A stretch of DNA of 64,000 bases from positions 37,205,912-37,269,911 of the forward strand of contig OZ018327.1 of the NCBI GenBank assembly GCA_963969495.1, read 5' to 3'. The notes under the pieces were generated by a model that was not told the origin of the DNA, did no database searches, and was given only the letters and a program-made list of their open reading frames with translations. Source of the stretch: Ceratothoa steindachneri. Taxonomy: Eukaryota > Arthropoda > Malacostraca > Isopoda > Cymothoidae. The translations under genes were made by a program, and so were the position numbers. This document shows positions 34,103 to 47,114 of the stretch, piece by piece. Numbering within the stretch: the first letter of the stretch is position 1; the number at the start of each line of letters is the position of its first letter.

Positions 34103-34760
34103 GTATGTTCTCATTCATTGATGTTAACTGAAAGAGCGGTTATTTAGACATTGGAAATTGAACATATATTTGAGGAAAGTGGAATGTGTAATCCAATGAG
34201 GGCTTACATTTTCAGCAGGGAAAGTATAAATGGGAAAGAACAGGCAGGAAGAAAAGTGATGGTACTATAGTACTGCAGCAGTTTTAACCTCTAAATATTA
34301 GGAATGGGCATTCAAAAACCCCCACAAATGTCAGGATATGGGGTATATTAAGACCACCTTAGTTTCCCCCAAAGGCTACAAGTACTCAAGGATAAGGTTT
34401 TCAATCCCCTTCCTGGTCAGATGTCCTAGTTTGTAGGAGCTTCTCGTTCAGTGCTTGTCCTGTTAGCTTGTTGATGGAGAGACACTAACATCTGTCTTTG
34501 GTGCTGGAGCGGGTTCTTGCATGGCAGGTTGTGGTGTCATAGTTCCTTGGAGGAGATATCCTGGAATGTATACCGCATGCTCATAAGAAAGGGTGATCTG
34601 AGTCGCAAGCCCCATTTGGTGACTCCCCACGCCTAATGTGGAGGACTTTGCTCAAAATGGGAAGGAGATTCTCCCACTCATGGTAGGTTGTAACTGCAAG
34701 AAAATAGGCTTGTGGTAATGTATATATGAACAAATGGGACATTTTAATTCTTGGTCAGAT
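34103..34760. other. Intronic sequence without recognisable elements
   Basis: No coding frame or repeat was identified. Confidence 0.5.
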
Positions 34761-34761
34761 G

Positions 34762-35618
34762 CAATTTCCAACTTTAGGGTCAGTGCGCATCATTGCCATT
34801 GAAAAATTTCACACACCCATCCCCATGTGAGATATTAAAAATATACATAGGTTGCCACTCAATGGATGGGGGGGAGGGGTATATGATGATGGGAAAATTT
34901 AAGGGCAAGGACTAGTCCACAAGGTAAGGTCGAGTAGACAATTCTGGGTCAGTGCGCATAATTGCCATTAAAAAAATTACCTCCACCCATGTGAGATATT
35001 AAAAATATACATAGGTTACTATACTCAATGGAGGGGGGGGGGGACAAAGGAGGGTCAGGTACCTACTTTATGTTCTTGTACTTGTTCCGGGGTATTTATG
35101 TACCCCCTCTCAGTAATTGTTACAATCCACTATGGGAAAATTTAAGGTCAAGGACTAGTCCACAAGGGAAGGTTGGGTACACAATTCTGGGTCAGTGCAC
35201 ATAATTGCCATTAAAAAAAATTACCTCCACCCATGTGAGATATTAAAAATATACATAGGTTACTATACTCAATGGAGGGGGGGGGGGACAAAGGAGGGTC
35301 AGGTACCTACTTTATGTTCTTGTACTTGTTCCGGGGTATTTATGTACCCCCTCTCAGTAATTGTTACAATCCACTATGGGAAAATTTAAGGTCAAGGACT
35401 AGTCCACAAGGGAAGGTTGGGTACACAATTCTGGGTCAGTGCACATAATTGCCATTAAAAAAAATTACCTCCACCCATGTGAGATATTAAAAATATACAT
35501 AGGTTACTATACTCAATGGAGGGGGGGGGGCAAAGGAGGGTCAGGTACCTACTTTATGTTCTTGTACTTGTTCCTGGGTATTTATGTACCCCCTCTCAGT
35601 AATTGTTACAATTCACTA
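34762..35618. repeat. Tandem satellite, ~243-bp unit, about 3.5 copies
   Basis: The landmark GGGAAAATTTAAGG recurs at 34891, 35134 and 35378 (spacings 243 and 244). Units contain AATTCTGGGTCAGTGC, a G-run of 10-13 and TGTACCCCCTCTCAG. The first unit is partial and most diverged; the last two are nearly identical. Identical-looking frames at 35195 and 35439 come from the repeat. Confidence 0.85.
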
Positions 35619-36062
35619 TGTTTAAACTTCTCTCTCGACCACCTTTTAAGAAACCCCTTTCAACATCCTTCTGCTGCACTTGTTGGTTTTCACTTTTTAT
35701 ATGGAATTTTGCCTTCATTTGGCTGGCCCTTCCTCATTACTGGGGTACCATGTATAGACTGGTATACCTGGCACCCGGAAGAGTAGTATCTCCCGCTGCC
35801 TCAAGTGTTTGCAGTTTAGCACTCTTTGGCACAGCCTCAATGCCCACTAGGGCACTCTCCCTCTCCCACTGTTTTAAAGAGCTGCGGCATTATATATTGC
35901 ACTATTTTCGATCCTGTCCACTGTCACCATTTTCTCTTCAGATCTCTCCTCACTGACTTCTGACCCGCAAGGGGGTGAATGGTGTAGCCAGGGGGTAATG
36001 GCCCCTCCTGCTCCAGTATGATATTAATAGGTGATCACCCACCGTACTCTTTAGTGTATCCA
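35619..36062. other. Intronic sequence without recognisable elements
   Basis: An open frame spans 35603-35956 but shows no known motif and starts inside the satellite. Confidence 0.4.
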
Positions 36063-36559
36063 GCCCCCGTAAGTGGCGCAGCGATTTTTCTTCCTGGCTG
36101 CTGTGCTGATGGGACTCAGCGCCACGTCTGGCCCCAGCTTAGCCTCTTTTTTTTTTTAGATAGCCTGTATTTCTCCCCTACTTCCTCACTTCCCCTACAA
36201 CCTCTCCCACAACTTTCTCTGGTTGGCCTCTATTTTCAAAGGGTAGACGCTGACCTTCTCAGCCAACTTTCCCCGATCGGGGCAGAGGGGGGACGGGACA
36301 ATGTTCCCTAACCCCTGAGCTCCAGTTTGGGATGGTGGGTTTTTAACAACCTGCTTCATCCCCACCCATACCTTCCTCACATCCTGTTTCCTTCTCTCTT
36401 CACACTCTATTAATTTTATGCCGTGCCGAAGGGCTGCCAGGTCACCAGGCAGGAGGGGTGGCCTTGAATGGGGCATCTGGCTCTGCCAGCCCCGTACGCA
36501 CCCCTTGCAGGGTGGGCTACTGTGAGGGGTGATGAGCGTCTGCATCCCAAGGTCCTCAT

Positions 36560-38800
36560 TCCTGATGATGCAAATAAAAAATAAAAACCTTTTTCCCTCA
36601 CAATCAACGGAGCTGCCTTTGGGCAGCTCCACAGAAAAAAAAAATGGAGGTTCCCCCCCCCCCCCTGCTTTTGCAGGGGACCCTCCAAATCTCTCTAACT
36701 GAAGAGGAGACTTACTCCTCTCCTTCGCCTATGAGAGTAGGAGACTCCCCCTCACCCCCTTGTCTGGAGGTGCCTTCAGGCACCTCCCTCTTTCCAGCAG
36801 CAGTCCTCCCTTTACTTTCCAATGGAACTGGCAAGAAAGCCAGCAGGCAGCCCATAGCCGACTGCTCCCCATTGAAGTGGTTTGGTAGGGCAAACCCCCC
36901 TTAAGGGGGAGAAGTAAACCAGGCTCCATTGGTCACTTCCCTCAAAAGATCTGCTGGCTAGAATATTAAATCTAGCGGGGGTCAATGCCTGTGCCTCCCA
37001 ACACAAGACTCATGACACTGCTTCCAATATTCCAATAGGACCTGTGATATCCTGGGCAGGGGGGGGGGGGGGGGTGACCAACTGGAGCCCCCACCCGAGA
37101 TAAACATGGTCCTTGAAGCAACCCAGCCTCAGATGGTAGGGCCCCCCATAGGAGAGAATCCGGGCTTGGCACCAAGCACTGAACTCGAGTCCGCTCCTAT
37201 GCAAGGTCCTCCTCAAACGGTTAGGGTTTCCAAGGCAGTACAAGGAGGGGAGGGATCTCCTCCGACCTGTGCCCCTATGACTGCCAGGACCTTCTCCATC
37301 TTGGAGATGGACCTTGCGGAGGCTGGTCCATCCGGCCTGGGGGCTCCTGTTTGCGGAGGGGAGAAGAGGGTTCATTCCCAGCCATTTTCTCCTAAAAAAG
37401 AAAAAGTAAAAAGACTCAGGGCTGCGGGACAGATGGGTCTGCTGCCACTTCGGTAAGCGACCAAGCCAAGATTGGCACATCAGGCCTCTCTGCCCCCCCT
37501 CCCCCAGGTGCAGAGCGCCTAACTAAGACCAAATGTGCTAGTGCGTAGAGTGGAGCCTCGATTACATCGGGGCCCATCATTCAGAGATTACCCAGCATTT
37601 TTTTAGCCCGCTGGCTTCAAACCCTTCCTTGTTATTTGCTCCACTAATGGCACCATGTTGGCTAATGGCAAGATGATCCATCAGAGGAGAGCTTTAGCTA
37701 GTGTGATTGGTAGAGAGCCGAAGATGACCCGTTTCTCGGACAGGAGCCTTCTGGCGAATGCGGCGGATTGCTCTGAAGCATTCAAGATAAGTGCTCTTTG
37801 GACACTTGATGGCACCCTGCTAAGTGTGACGCCACACTCTACCATGAACTTTGTGAAAGGAGTAGTTTATGCGAGGGAACTCGTGGACACTCCATAGATG
37901 ATATCACTAGAACTGCCTGACTACAGGTGGTCAAGGTCGAGCATTTGATGAGAAAACAGGGAGTGGCCTTGAGACCCACCCCTACACTATTCCTCACATT
38001 CAACTGTGACAAACTCCCTGAGTCGGTGCATGCCGGTTGGTACCACTACCGCGTGAAGGCATTTGTACCATTGCCACGGAGGTGCTATTACTGTCACTGT
38101 TTTGGCCATATGAATAGCTCATGTAGACGTGCAAAGTTGGGGTCACCCATAGTCTTTGTAAATTGTACCAAGGGCGCACACAATAAGTCCAAATCATATG
38201 TTGCAAAGTGTGTTAATTCCGGAGAGCCACACCCTGCTTCTTCGAAGCAATGTGGTGCATATCTCCTTGAGAAAGAACAGCCTAGGGTGGTCTCTCATTG
38301 TGCGAGGCTAAGGACTTGGTCCTGGTATGCCCTGCTCTGCCTGGGACGTCTTACGCCTCAATGCTAAGAAAAACACCCTGTGCTCCTGGCCCATCCAGGC
38401 CAATGAGCATGGTTGTTTCCGTGCCCATTCGGAGCCCTTCTGCAGGTTCTATTCAACCCAGGCGCTCCCCTGGTAAAGCTGGTGGCACAAAGGGTTCACA
38501 CCCAGCCCGACTAAAACCAGGGCTCCCCTCCCTCCTTCCAGTGTGACTGTTTCCCGTAAGGCGAAATGCCCAGCAACCAAAGAGCTCCAGCTCTTTCGAA
38601 AAGAGAGCAACCCCCCCACCTCCAAAGCCGCAACGCCCGCCTAAGGTTTTGAGGGGTAGGGAGGAAAAGACTCGCCTGGTGAGCTCAACCTCCCCCAATA
38701 AGTCCTTGATGGCAACAGCGCATTGTCCGGCCAACAGCGCCTGGGGTTCTGCCTCTGGTAAGCGTACGGCCATTCCACTCAAGGTTTTCTCTTGAAGTTG
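36560..38800 (+). pseudogene. LINE copy F ORF1 remnant
   Basis: Collinear with copy B ORF1. Pieces include the N-terminal Pro/Ser region (36644-36904), an FSPKKEKVKR patch (~37390), the RRM-like part MLANGKMIHQRRALASVIG (~37655) and knuckles RCYYCHCFGHMNSSCRRAK (~38080). The third knuckle reads CVNSGEPHP, so a zinc-binding Cys is lost. Stops near 36905, 37456 and 37897. Confidence 0.8.
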
Positions 38801-38809
38801 GTCCCCACG

Positions 38810-40920
38810 TCTCTGAGCTAGGCCTGGAGGTCATATTCCTTTGATGGAATTGCCGTGGACTCCAGGCCAACTTGGAAGAACTGCGGAGGTTCGTCTCCTC
38901 CTGTTCTCCATTAGCTATCTTTTTGCAGGAGACCATGGTGGGCGCATGCCCCCTGCCCACCCTCTCAGGGTATAAGAGTTTTGTGACCCCACCACCACGG
39001 TGTTTTGGCTGGGCGGAAGGATGTGCGATTTATACCCGGCATAATGTCTCCATTCTTCTCTTCACTTTAGATACCTCCTTTCAGGCAGTATCTGTACAGC
39101 TGCATCTTGATAAAAGGCGCCGACTTCGACGCGGGAGACTTCCGCTGCTTCTTGGCATGCATGTTTGGAGAGGCCCCATCTCTTGCTCGGAGATTTAAAC
39201 GGTAGACACCACCTCTGGGGAGACTACTCTATCAATCCCAGGGGACAAGTCTTTGCCGACCTGATCGACGAGCTTGAGATGGGTGTCCTAAATGTGGATG
39301 AGTCTACACATCACTGCCCGAGAATGGCTTAATTTTCTTGCCTCGATCTATCTTTGTGCTCTCCGGGTGGACAGCCCGATTTTGTCTGGGGAGTGGTTGA
39401 TGACCTCCATGGTAGTGATCACTTTCTCATTCAAATATTTTCTGGGCTGCTGCCACCCGAGAGCCCGCCCTGGTGGTGCTTGGCGCGGGCGCAGTGGTCT
39501 GCATTTCAGGAAATAACTGAATTCTCTATCTCAGTCAAGGAGTTTAGGTCGGTAGATGAGGCCGTTGAGTTCTCAAGCAACCTCATCGCCGTGTGTCTGG
39601 CTACTATTCCTAGAAGGTCTGGCTGTTTCGCACGCCTACCATTCCCGTGGTGGTTTGCTCGCCTTTCGCAAACCGTGGAGAGATCACTACTCCGGCCGGT
39701 TTCCGCCCAAACGAGTTCACTGTCTGTGAATTTCGTCGGGCTAGGGCTAGGTTCCGGTATATTTCGAAGCACGCCCGCCTCTCTTCTTGGCGGGCATACG
39801 TGTCTTCACTTAATGGGAAGACCCCTCTAGCAGAGATGTGGAAGCAAGTCAAAAGATTCGGGGAAAGTTCTCGCAGGCCCTCCCCCCCCTTCACCCGTAC
39901 TCCATGAGAAGGGGACCACAATCTCGGACCCCGTGTCCGTGGCGGAATCCTTCGCGACTGCTTTCTTCGCACTCTCTAGCCTGGGATGCTGCTCCGCCAG
40001 CATTCAATGCATCTCCTGATTTGCAGAAGGCCGCCGGCTGGACTTTACCTCCAGAGGTGGAGAACCCTTCAACAACAGTTTTACTGTAAATGAGTTGAGT
40101 TCCGCTCTTGCTTCGTGCTCGAACACCGCCCATGGTCCGGACGATGTCCCGTACGTCATGCTTAGACACCTGGGTGAGTGAGGCATGGCCTTTCTCATTT
40201 GTTGAGCAGGATCTGGGTGGAGGGTCTCCCCCCAGATTCCTGGTGAATCGCTACTGTGCTCGCCTTTCGCAAACCGTGGAGAGATCACTTCTCCGGCCGG
40301 TTTCCGCCCAATCTCTCTAACCTCTTGCGTGTGCAAGTTGATGGAGAAATTGGTAAATGTTAGATTAGCCGTTTTTCTGGACAGTGGAGGCCATCTGTCT
40401 TCTGTACAGTGTGGCTTCCGCAAGTTCCACTCCACGTCGGATGCTTCCTTTGTAGACAGCACTATGCCACAGTGTTTTTCAATCTGGAGAAACCCTATGA
40501 TACCGCATTGCGATACGGTATCATGGAGACTCCACACGATGTGGGCGAGTGAACGCCTCCCAATGTTTATATCTTAATTTTTGTGAGATCACCGATTTCG
40601 CGTATGGGTTGAGGGAGCCCTCTCCTGCCAAATGAAACAGGAAGAGGGTGTTCCGCAGGGAAGTGTCCTCAATGTCACACTCTTTGCCCTGAGGATTGAG
40701 GATCAACGGCATCACCTCAGTGCTGCCGGAAGATGTTCTCCCTATGCTCTACATGGACGACCTTTCCATCTCTTTTGGAGTGGCCCAGATGCCAACTCTG
40801 GAGCGTCGACTCCAACAGCCATTGAACTGCGTCTCTCGCTATGCCAAAGCGCACAGGTTTCGGTTTTCCTTGGCCAAGACTAAGGTGGTGCACTTCTGCT
40901 GCCATCCACTGTTCCACCCT
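38810..40920 (+). pseudogene. LINE copy F ORF2, endonuclease to early thumb
   Basis: Endonuclease pieces occur at ~38840-39520, RT pieces from ~40130, and a YMDD-type catalytic box (LYMDDLSISFG) at ~40750. A ~55-bp piece of the RT region (GCTCGCCTTTCGCAAACCG...) is also present out of place at 39655-39714, replacing endonuclease-linker sequence. Copy F stops at 40920 where the Gypsy LTR begins. Confidence 0.8.
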
Positions 40921-41788
40921 TGTAGCGGGCCGAAAATATATCTCTAATCCCAATCGATCCAACCCGCTTCCTACACTGTCCGGACGTGAGAAATCGAGGA
41001 AGAATGAAACGGATTGTATATACAGTCCCTTTACTTACAAAAGAATACAGTTATATTTACAGCAATTTTATATTTACAAGGGAAGTGTGCACACTTCAAA
41101 ATGAGGCCAAATTCCCCAATCCAAATAAGATACCAAAAGAGAATTTTATAACAGGCGAATACAACAAATTTACTTATATATCTACACAAAACATAAAAAA
41201 ACACAACAACAACCGAACGAAAAGGGGCACGCGCTATCACTTGTGTGCTGGAGGTGGGTGGTAGTAAGCTAACAGAAAAGGAGGCAGGATTGTCAACCAA
41301 GGCGGGTATGGTGGTCCAGGTGTTTAGCGAGGTATGAAAGCTCCCCGTCTCAGGGCTGGGCGGAGCACTCGTCTAGAGAACCCTTCTTGCCGTCAGTCTA
41401 CGCTTCCACTCTCTTTAGAAGAGATATATCCTCCGTTTTTGACCCATTTATTTATACATGGATGGGAAACTAATAAGTGGGCATTACCCCAGTAAATTTA
41501 TAGACTAGCTTACCTCTTTCCAGAATATGGCGCTTTGCTAAAAGAATATTATAAACAAAGTACAATCTTGTTTTAATTATAGTGATATCTCAAAACTAGC
41601 TACTATCTTTCCAGAATATGACGCCTGGAAAGAAAGAAAAACATGGTAATCATTTTATACATAAAATAAACAAAAACAAAACAAACCCATTCCCATTCAC
41701 ACACATTCTTACAGAGGGAGGGAGAGGGTACTGAGAAAAGGGGTGGGAGAATGGCCCTTTTACACACACTCACATTCGCTCCACCACA
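40921..41788 (-). repeat. 3' LTR of the Gypsy-type element
   Basis: Plus-strand ends are TGTAGCGGGCCG and CTCCACCACA; near-identical to 48993-49862. Confidence 0.92.
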
Positions 41789-41801
41789 CCCCTCCTTCCT
41801 T
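41789..41801 (-). promoter_or_regulatory. Polypurine tract
   Basis: In element sense AAGGAAGGAGGGG lies directly before the 3' LTR, the expected place for the plus-strand DNA primer. Confidence 0.8.
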
Positions 41802-41837
41802 AAGCCATTCGACCAGCCACTCACAAAACCCTTTCAA

Positions 41838-42710
41838 TCACTCTTCACGGTACCACTTGTGCTCAATCGCACCCTTCTGCACCCATTCACACTCTTGTAC
41901 TGGTCCCTGGCTACGCGTAGCAATTTGTTGGGGTTGTTCGTCAGTCGTCCTGTCAGTCTCATCGTCACTATTGATCATCTCATCAACCATACTTTTAGCC
42001 CTCATTACCAGTTCTCCCATCTCACGACAGAATTCTTTCATACTCTTCCGTTCAGAACCCTCACTCTTCATACCCCCATTCATCAGCTCCTCACTCACTG
42101 CTCTCATCCAACTCAAGGTACATTCTTGCGAAACAGACAGGTCACTCACATCCCCTGTATTCTCAACAGGCATACCAGAAACCCCTTCGACTGGTTCCCA
42201 CCAGAAACCTGAAAAATCAGCCACTTCATCATTCACTACATCAAACTAACCCCTACTATTACCATTCATAAAACCCGAAAAATCAGCCACACTAGGTTCA
42301 TTCTGCCCAAACACACTATCATTCATACTGTTCCCAAAACCAGAAAAATCAGGCACAGGCAGCTCACTCACTCGTCTACTTATACCAGCCAAATCACTCA
42401 CCTGTTTACGCAAAAACTCAATCTCCCTTTCAAGATCCCCCATACCAGAAACACTCTGCTCAGACTTACTTTCATTCTTCCTTTCACTCTTCTTTGTACG
42501 CTTTCTACTCCTCGAGACTAAGACTAGCTCTTTCCCAGACAGATCCATACTATCACATTCAATCTCATCATCATGCACTTTACCTCTCTCTCTACACAGT
42601 CCATACACCGGATGGCTCACCAGGTAGTCAGGAGGTTCTCTCCATCTCCTTAACTGATTCTGATCAGCCCGCACTCTCTCAGTCATACCGTCATTCAAAC
42701 TCCAAAACAT
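41838..42710 (-). pseudogene. pol: Gypsy Pol C-terminal extension with 22-residue repeats
   Basis: This is in the main pol frame, after the integrase. It starts near NDGMTERVRADQNQLRRW, resembling the end of Gypsy integrases, and continues about 290 codons to 41838, close to the polypurine tract. A Lys/Glu-rich, probably coiled segment (~42410-42500) precedes three DFSGF motifs at 42336-42350, 42270-42284 and 42204-42218, exactly 66 nt apart. One in-frame UAG occurs at 42246. No signal peptide or membrane span is seen, so an envelope role is not supported. Confidence 0.6.
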
Positions 42711-43916
42711 ACATCACTGCATTTTCCCAAACCCTCACAACTCTATAAGATCCATCAAACTTCTCACTCATCTTTGACACATTCAACCTACCCTTCACTT
42801 CTTTCACCTTCAATACTTTTGCACCTAATTCAAATGAGCAGAACTTTTATGTGCCTCACGCCATACACTCTGCTCACTTTCACTCAAACAAAACATATCT
42901 TTCACTCGCCTTTCAAAATTCATCACAAACTGACATGGGGACATTCCGGTTGCACTATGCACAGTTGAATTATACGCCCACAACACTCTCCCCAGACACA
43001 CATCCCAGTCATTCACTGTTGTACTCATCATTCTCAACATCTCACACAAGGTTCTTATAGTCCGTTCAGCCAATCCATTTGAAGACGGTACATACAGAGT
43101 TGTTCTCACATGCTCCACACCATTCTCTCTCAACATTTGCTCAAACACTTTCCCTACAAATTCAGGCCCATTATCACTCAGACATCTTCTAGGCTTCCAT
43201 ACACACATAGGAAAAAACAACTGCTCAACCACACGCGCAACAGTCACACTCCTTTTATCTCTCACAGGCGCTGCATACACAAACTTACTTTTATGATCAA
43301 CCATCACAACCATACCAACATTCCCAGCACTCGTATGCGGCAAAGACACACAATCAATCACTACCAATTCAAATGGTTCTTTCGCATCAACTTTCAACAT
43401 CGGTGGTTTCACTTGCACACTTTGCACCTTTCGCTTCTGACACCTTTCACACGTAGTTGCAACATCATTCACAACAGTTCTCAGAAACGGATGGAACACA
43501 TGCTCCTTCATACACTCCCACAGCTTAAACTTACCCATATGCCCATAATTATCATGCACATCCTTCACCAGACCAATCATACCAACTAAGGACATAACAG
43601 GTACATACATATCATCACCACCCTTCACATGCCTCACAAAATATACAACATCCATACAAACAACAAAATCCTTAGCATACCTTTTAAAATCACTTAAACA
43701 CTCTGGCCATTCATTCAAATCAACACGCATCATTACACACCTCTTCAACTCACTAACAAAAGGACACATCTCTTGCATCTCTAGAATATCATCATCACTT
43801 AAAATCTCATTCTCATCATCCATGACCAACTTAATCATGCTACAAAATTTGACAACATTCTTCGCATACTCATTCAACTTCATCACCTCACATTCACCTT
43901 TCATAAGACAATCCCT

Positions 43917-44264
43917 ATCAGCATCCAAAGACAAATCATTCAATCTCATAAAGTCTACTCCAAGCAAGAAACAACACGGCATTTGCTCATCCTTCAGAAT
44001 CACAAAGTCATGCTTCACATTCACACCATTACCCAAACTTACTTTCAGACTAACCTGTTCCCATGCCACTATCAAGCCATTCCCTAATCCACTTATCCGT
44101 AACTTCACAGGTTTATGCTCGCAACATTTAAACTCATCATACTTACTCAGAATCCTCTCATTCACTAAAGACACCTGCGCTCCAGTATCAATCAAACCAC
44201 AGAACAACCTTTCACCAACTTTCACTCTCGCTTCCATCATATCAGGTCCACCATGTTCGCAATA
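43917..44264 (-). other. Second retropepsin-like domain inside Pol
   Basis: CGLIDTGAQVSLV (Asp425, codon 44187-44189) and CFLLGVDFMRLND reproduce the two hallmark segments of retroviral-type aspartic proteases (hydrophobic-Asp-Thr/Ser-Gly, and the later LLG-x-DF). They lie ~75 residues apart, as in protease 1 of the same element. The position between RNase H and integrase is abnormal. Confidence 0.7.
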
Positions 44265-44366
44265 CACCGAAGGAACAAGCACACCAACATCAGTACTGAT
44301 ATCCACACTGTCATTAACTCCCATATCATCACTCACCACACGCTCATCTTCATCCAGGCAATCATT

Positions 44367-44789
44367 CTTCTCTCTTATATATGAACACTTTTCAATCACC
44401 CAATTGTAGTGCACACCGCTCAAACATTGCAGATGTACCTCATTAGGATTCAAACCCTTCATCTTCTCATCCTTGTACACAATCGGCCTCTCACCACCAA
44501 AGTGCACATAAACAATCACTCCATACAAACGACTGACTACAATCAACACTTCCTGAAATGGCGGGACCCCTTGCATACACATCGCTCTCAATTCTTTCAT
44601 GAAGTTCCGCACCTTTGCCATACCAATGCTTTCAGGCTTCCTACACACTTCATTCATTACCTCCTTCCTTAAATCATCCACACTATCGGGCACTCTCACG
44701 TCTACTCCATCACTCTTTAAATCTTGCAAACCATTCCATACACTCTCAAACAAGGAATCACCACCACCCTTACTCTCTTTTCCATTCAT
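44367..44789 (-). other. OTU-like cysteine-protease domain inside Pol, catalytic Cys replaced by Ser
   Basis: The order GGDSLFESV, DDLRKEVMNEVCRKPE, FQEVLIVVSRLYGVIVYVHF and EVHLQCLSGVHYNWV follows the OTU (ovarian tumour) fold. The DGxCLF box reads GGDSLF with Ser236 (codon 44754-44756, TCC), and the catalytic His is kept as His351 (44409-44411). OTU enzymes cleave ubiquitin conjugates; this copy should be inactive unless the Ser is a private mutation. Confidence 0.6.
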
Positions 44790-47114
44790 AATCCCTTTCG
44801 GCAAATACTTAGGATCACTCAGTCGACACACATTTTCATCATTTGTACCAGGATACCTTGACATCAAATCAGCCACTCCATTCCGTTCACCAGGCACATA
44901 GTCAAAGTCACTCAAATCTTCCAAAGTCCTTGCAATCCTACTATTAGCCCACTTCATACGCTGCAGATACACAAGAGGTTGATTATCAGTTTTTATCACA
45001 AACCTCACACCATACAAAAATGGACGCAACACTTTCAAACAATATCTTATCGCAGCCAGCTCTCGTTCCACAGTCGAATACTTTCGTTCTGCAACATTCA
45101 TAGCCTTGGATACATACCCAATTATTCGCCTGACATTCTCTCCATTCAAACGCTGCTCTTGCATCAGAAAACCTCCCATACAATACCCACTCGCATCTGT
45201 ATACAGTTCAAGCATTTTAGCATTTACACTATAATCTGGGTAAGCCAATTCAACATCTTCAGCGGCTGCCTCTTTCAGTCTCTCATACGCCTCATTCATC
45301 TTTTCATTCCACTTGACAACCGTACTACCTTTCTTGCCCATCCACTCAGTCAGAGGCTTACTCAAACCAGAACAATCACGTATAAACTTTCGCTGGAACT
45401 CAATCAAACCCCAAAACGACTTCAGTTGCTTCACAGTCACCGGTTTAGGAAACATTCGCACCTTCTCAACATACTTCAGTGATTTTCACAACCCATTCTC
45501 ACTCACCATATGTCCAAGGAATGCCACTTCTTTCGCAAACCATTCACACTTCACCACTTTCACCTTCACACCAACACTCTCCAACATTCTCAACACATCA
45601 TTCACCAATCTCATATGCTCCTCAAAAGTCTCGGTCATAATTAAAATATCATCTATAAATGCAATCACATTCTTACTCGCAAACTTACTCAACACAACAT
45701 TCATTGCCCGCTGGAAGGCTCCGGGAGCATTAGCCAACCCAAAGCTGAGGTTCCGGAACTGGTAATGCCTCTTTGAGGAAGAGAAGGCAGTTACTGGCCG
45801 GCTCTCCTCAGCAATGGGCATCTGGAAATACCCCCGTACCAGATCCAGCTTCGTAAACCACTCCATCCCATGCATACTATACACACACTCAGATACCACA
45901 CACATCAGAAACCTTTCTTTCACAGTCCTTTCATTCACCTTTCGATAATCCACACACAGACGCAATCTTCCATCCGGCTTACGTACAGGTACAATTGGAC
46001 TATTCCATGCACTCTCGCTCTCTTCAATCACCCCCAATTGCTCCAATTCCAAACACTGCTCCTCAATCTCATCAGCAACCGGACGTGGGAAATGCCTCGG
46101 CCGCTGATAGATTATGGAGTCCTCCTTCAGGACAATCTTGAATTCCGGGAGCTTTGCAACCCCGAAATCCAGATCACCCTTACTGAGGGCTCCCTTTCGC
46201 TCAAATATCATTCGATACACATCCTCCCTTTCATACTCAGTCAAACATCCATCCAATTTCACCATGTCCTTCACCTCATTATACATCCATTCACATGTCT
46301 TTTCATTCGCAACATTCACCCTGATATCCGTACTATCATCCATACCTACCTCATTGACAGTGGAGAGGTGGCCCAGTACATCTCCGACTTGGATTCCCCT
46401 CACCTGCCCTTTCACACTGGGGTCCGCCTGCACACATACAAAAGGATCATTCATTCTCATCAAGCCATCAAACACACAAGCAACACGCCTTACCTTATAA
46501 CACGCATCCTTTCCATCCAATATCACAGTGTTCTCACTCACATTCAAATTAACATCCTTACTCCAACTCACTCTAACAGACACCCTTTCACCCTTCACAA
46601 GCCTTACATTCTCCATAGCAGTCACCTCAATACCAGTAAACACACTCCTCAAAACGCTACCATCTTTCCCTACATACAACTTATACACCCCATTTTTACC
46701 AATCTTTCTCTCAATCTGATCACTCGCAGGATGCACAACCATATGATTCATTTTCATAAAATCATACCCCAAAATCACACCATACTCACTACTCACCTTA
46801 TCAATCACAGAAAATTCACATTCATTCATCATCATACCATGCATTCGAACAGCTGACCTTATCATTCCAATCACAGGCACTCTCCTATTACCAATACCTA
46901 CCAAACTACCCTTGCACTCAGACAGGAGGGCTTTCTCGCTAAACTTGTCATACACATCTTTATACACCAAGCTCGCCTTGCATCCAGAATCTATTAAAGC
47001 CAAACACTCAATTCCATTCAACTCCACCTTCACACTCAGACACTCATACTTCCTACCAGACAGCACTTTCACACTAGACAGACTTACCAACACATTACTC
47101 ACACTCATGCACCC

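Noticed and set aside
35195..35786. Two frames sharing the start MHIIAIKKNYLHPCEIL
   Set aside because: Produced by the 243-bp satellite; the identity is due to the repeat.
41838..42710. Envelope gene at the 3' end of the Gypsy element
   Set aside because: In the right place, but there is no signal peptide, membrane span or Cys pattern, and it continues the pol frame.
45870..46856. 328-codon plus-strand open frame and other long plus-strand frames across 42.5-48.7 kb
   Set aside because: They are antisense shadows of the gag-pol frames, made of His/Thr/Ser/Pro-rich low-complexity translation with no domain motif.
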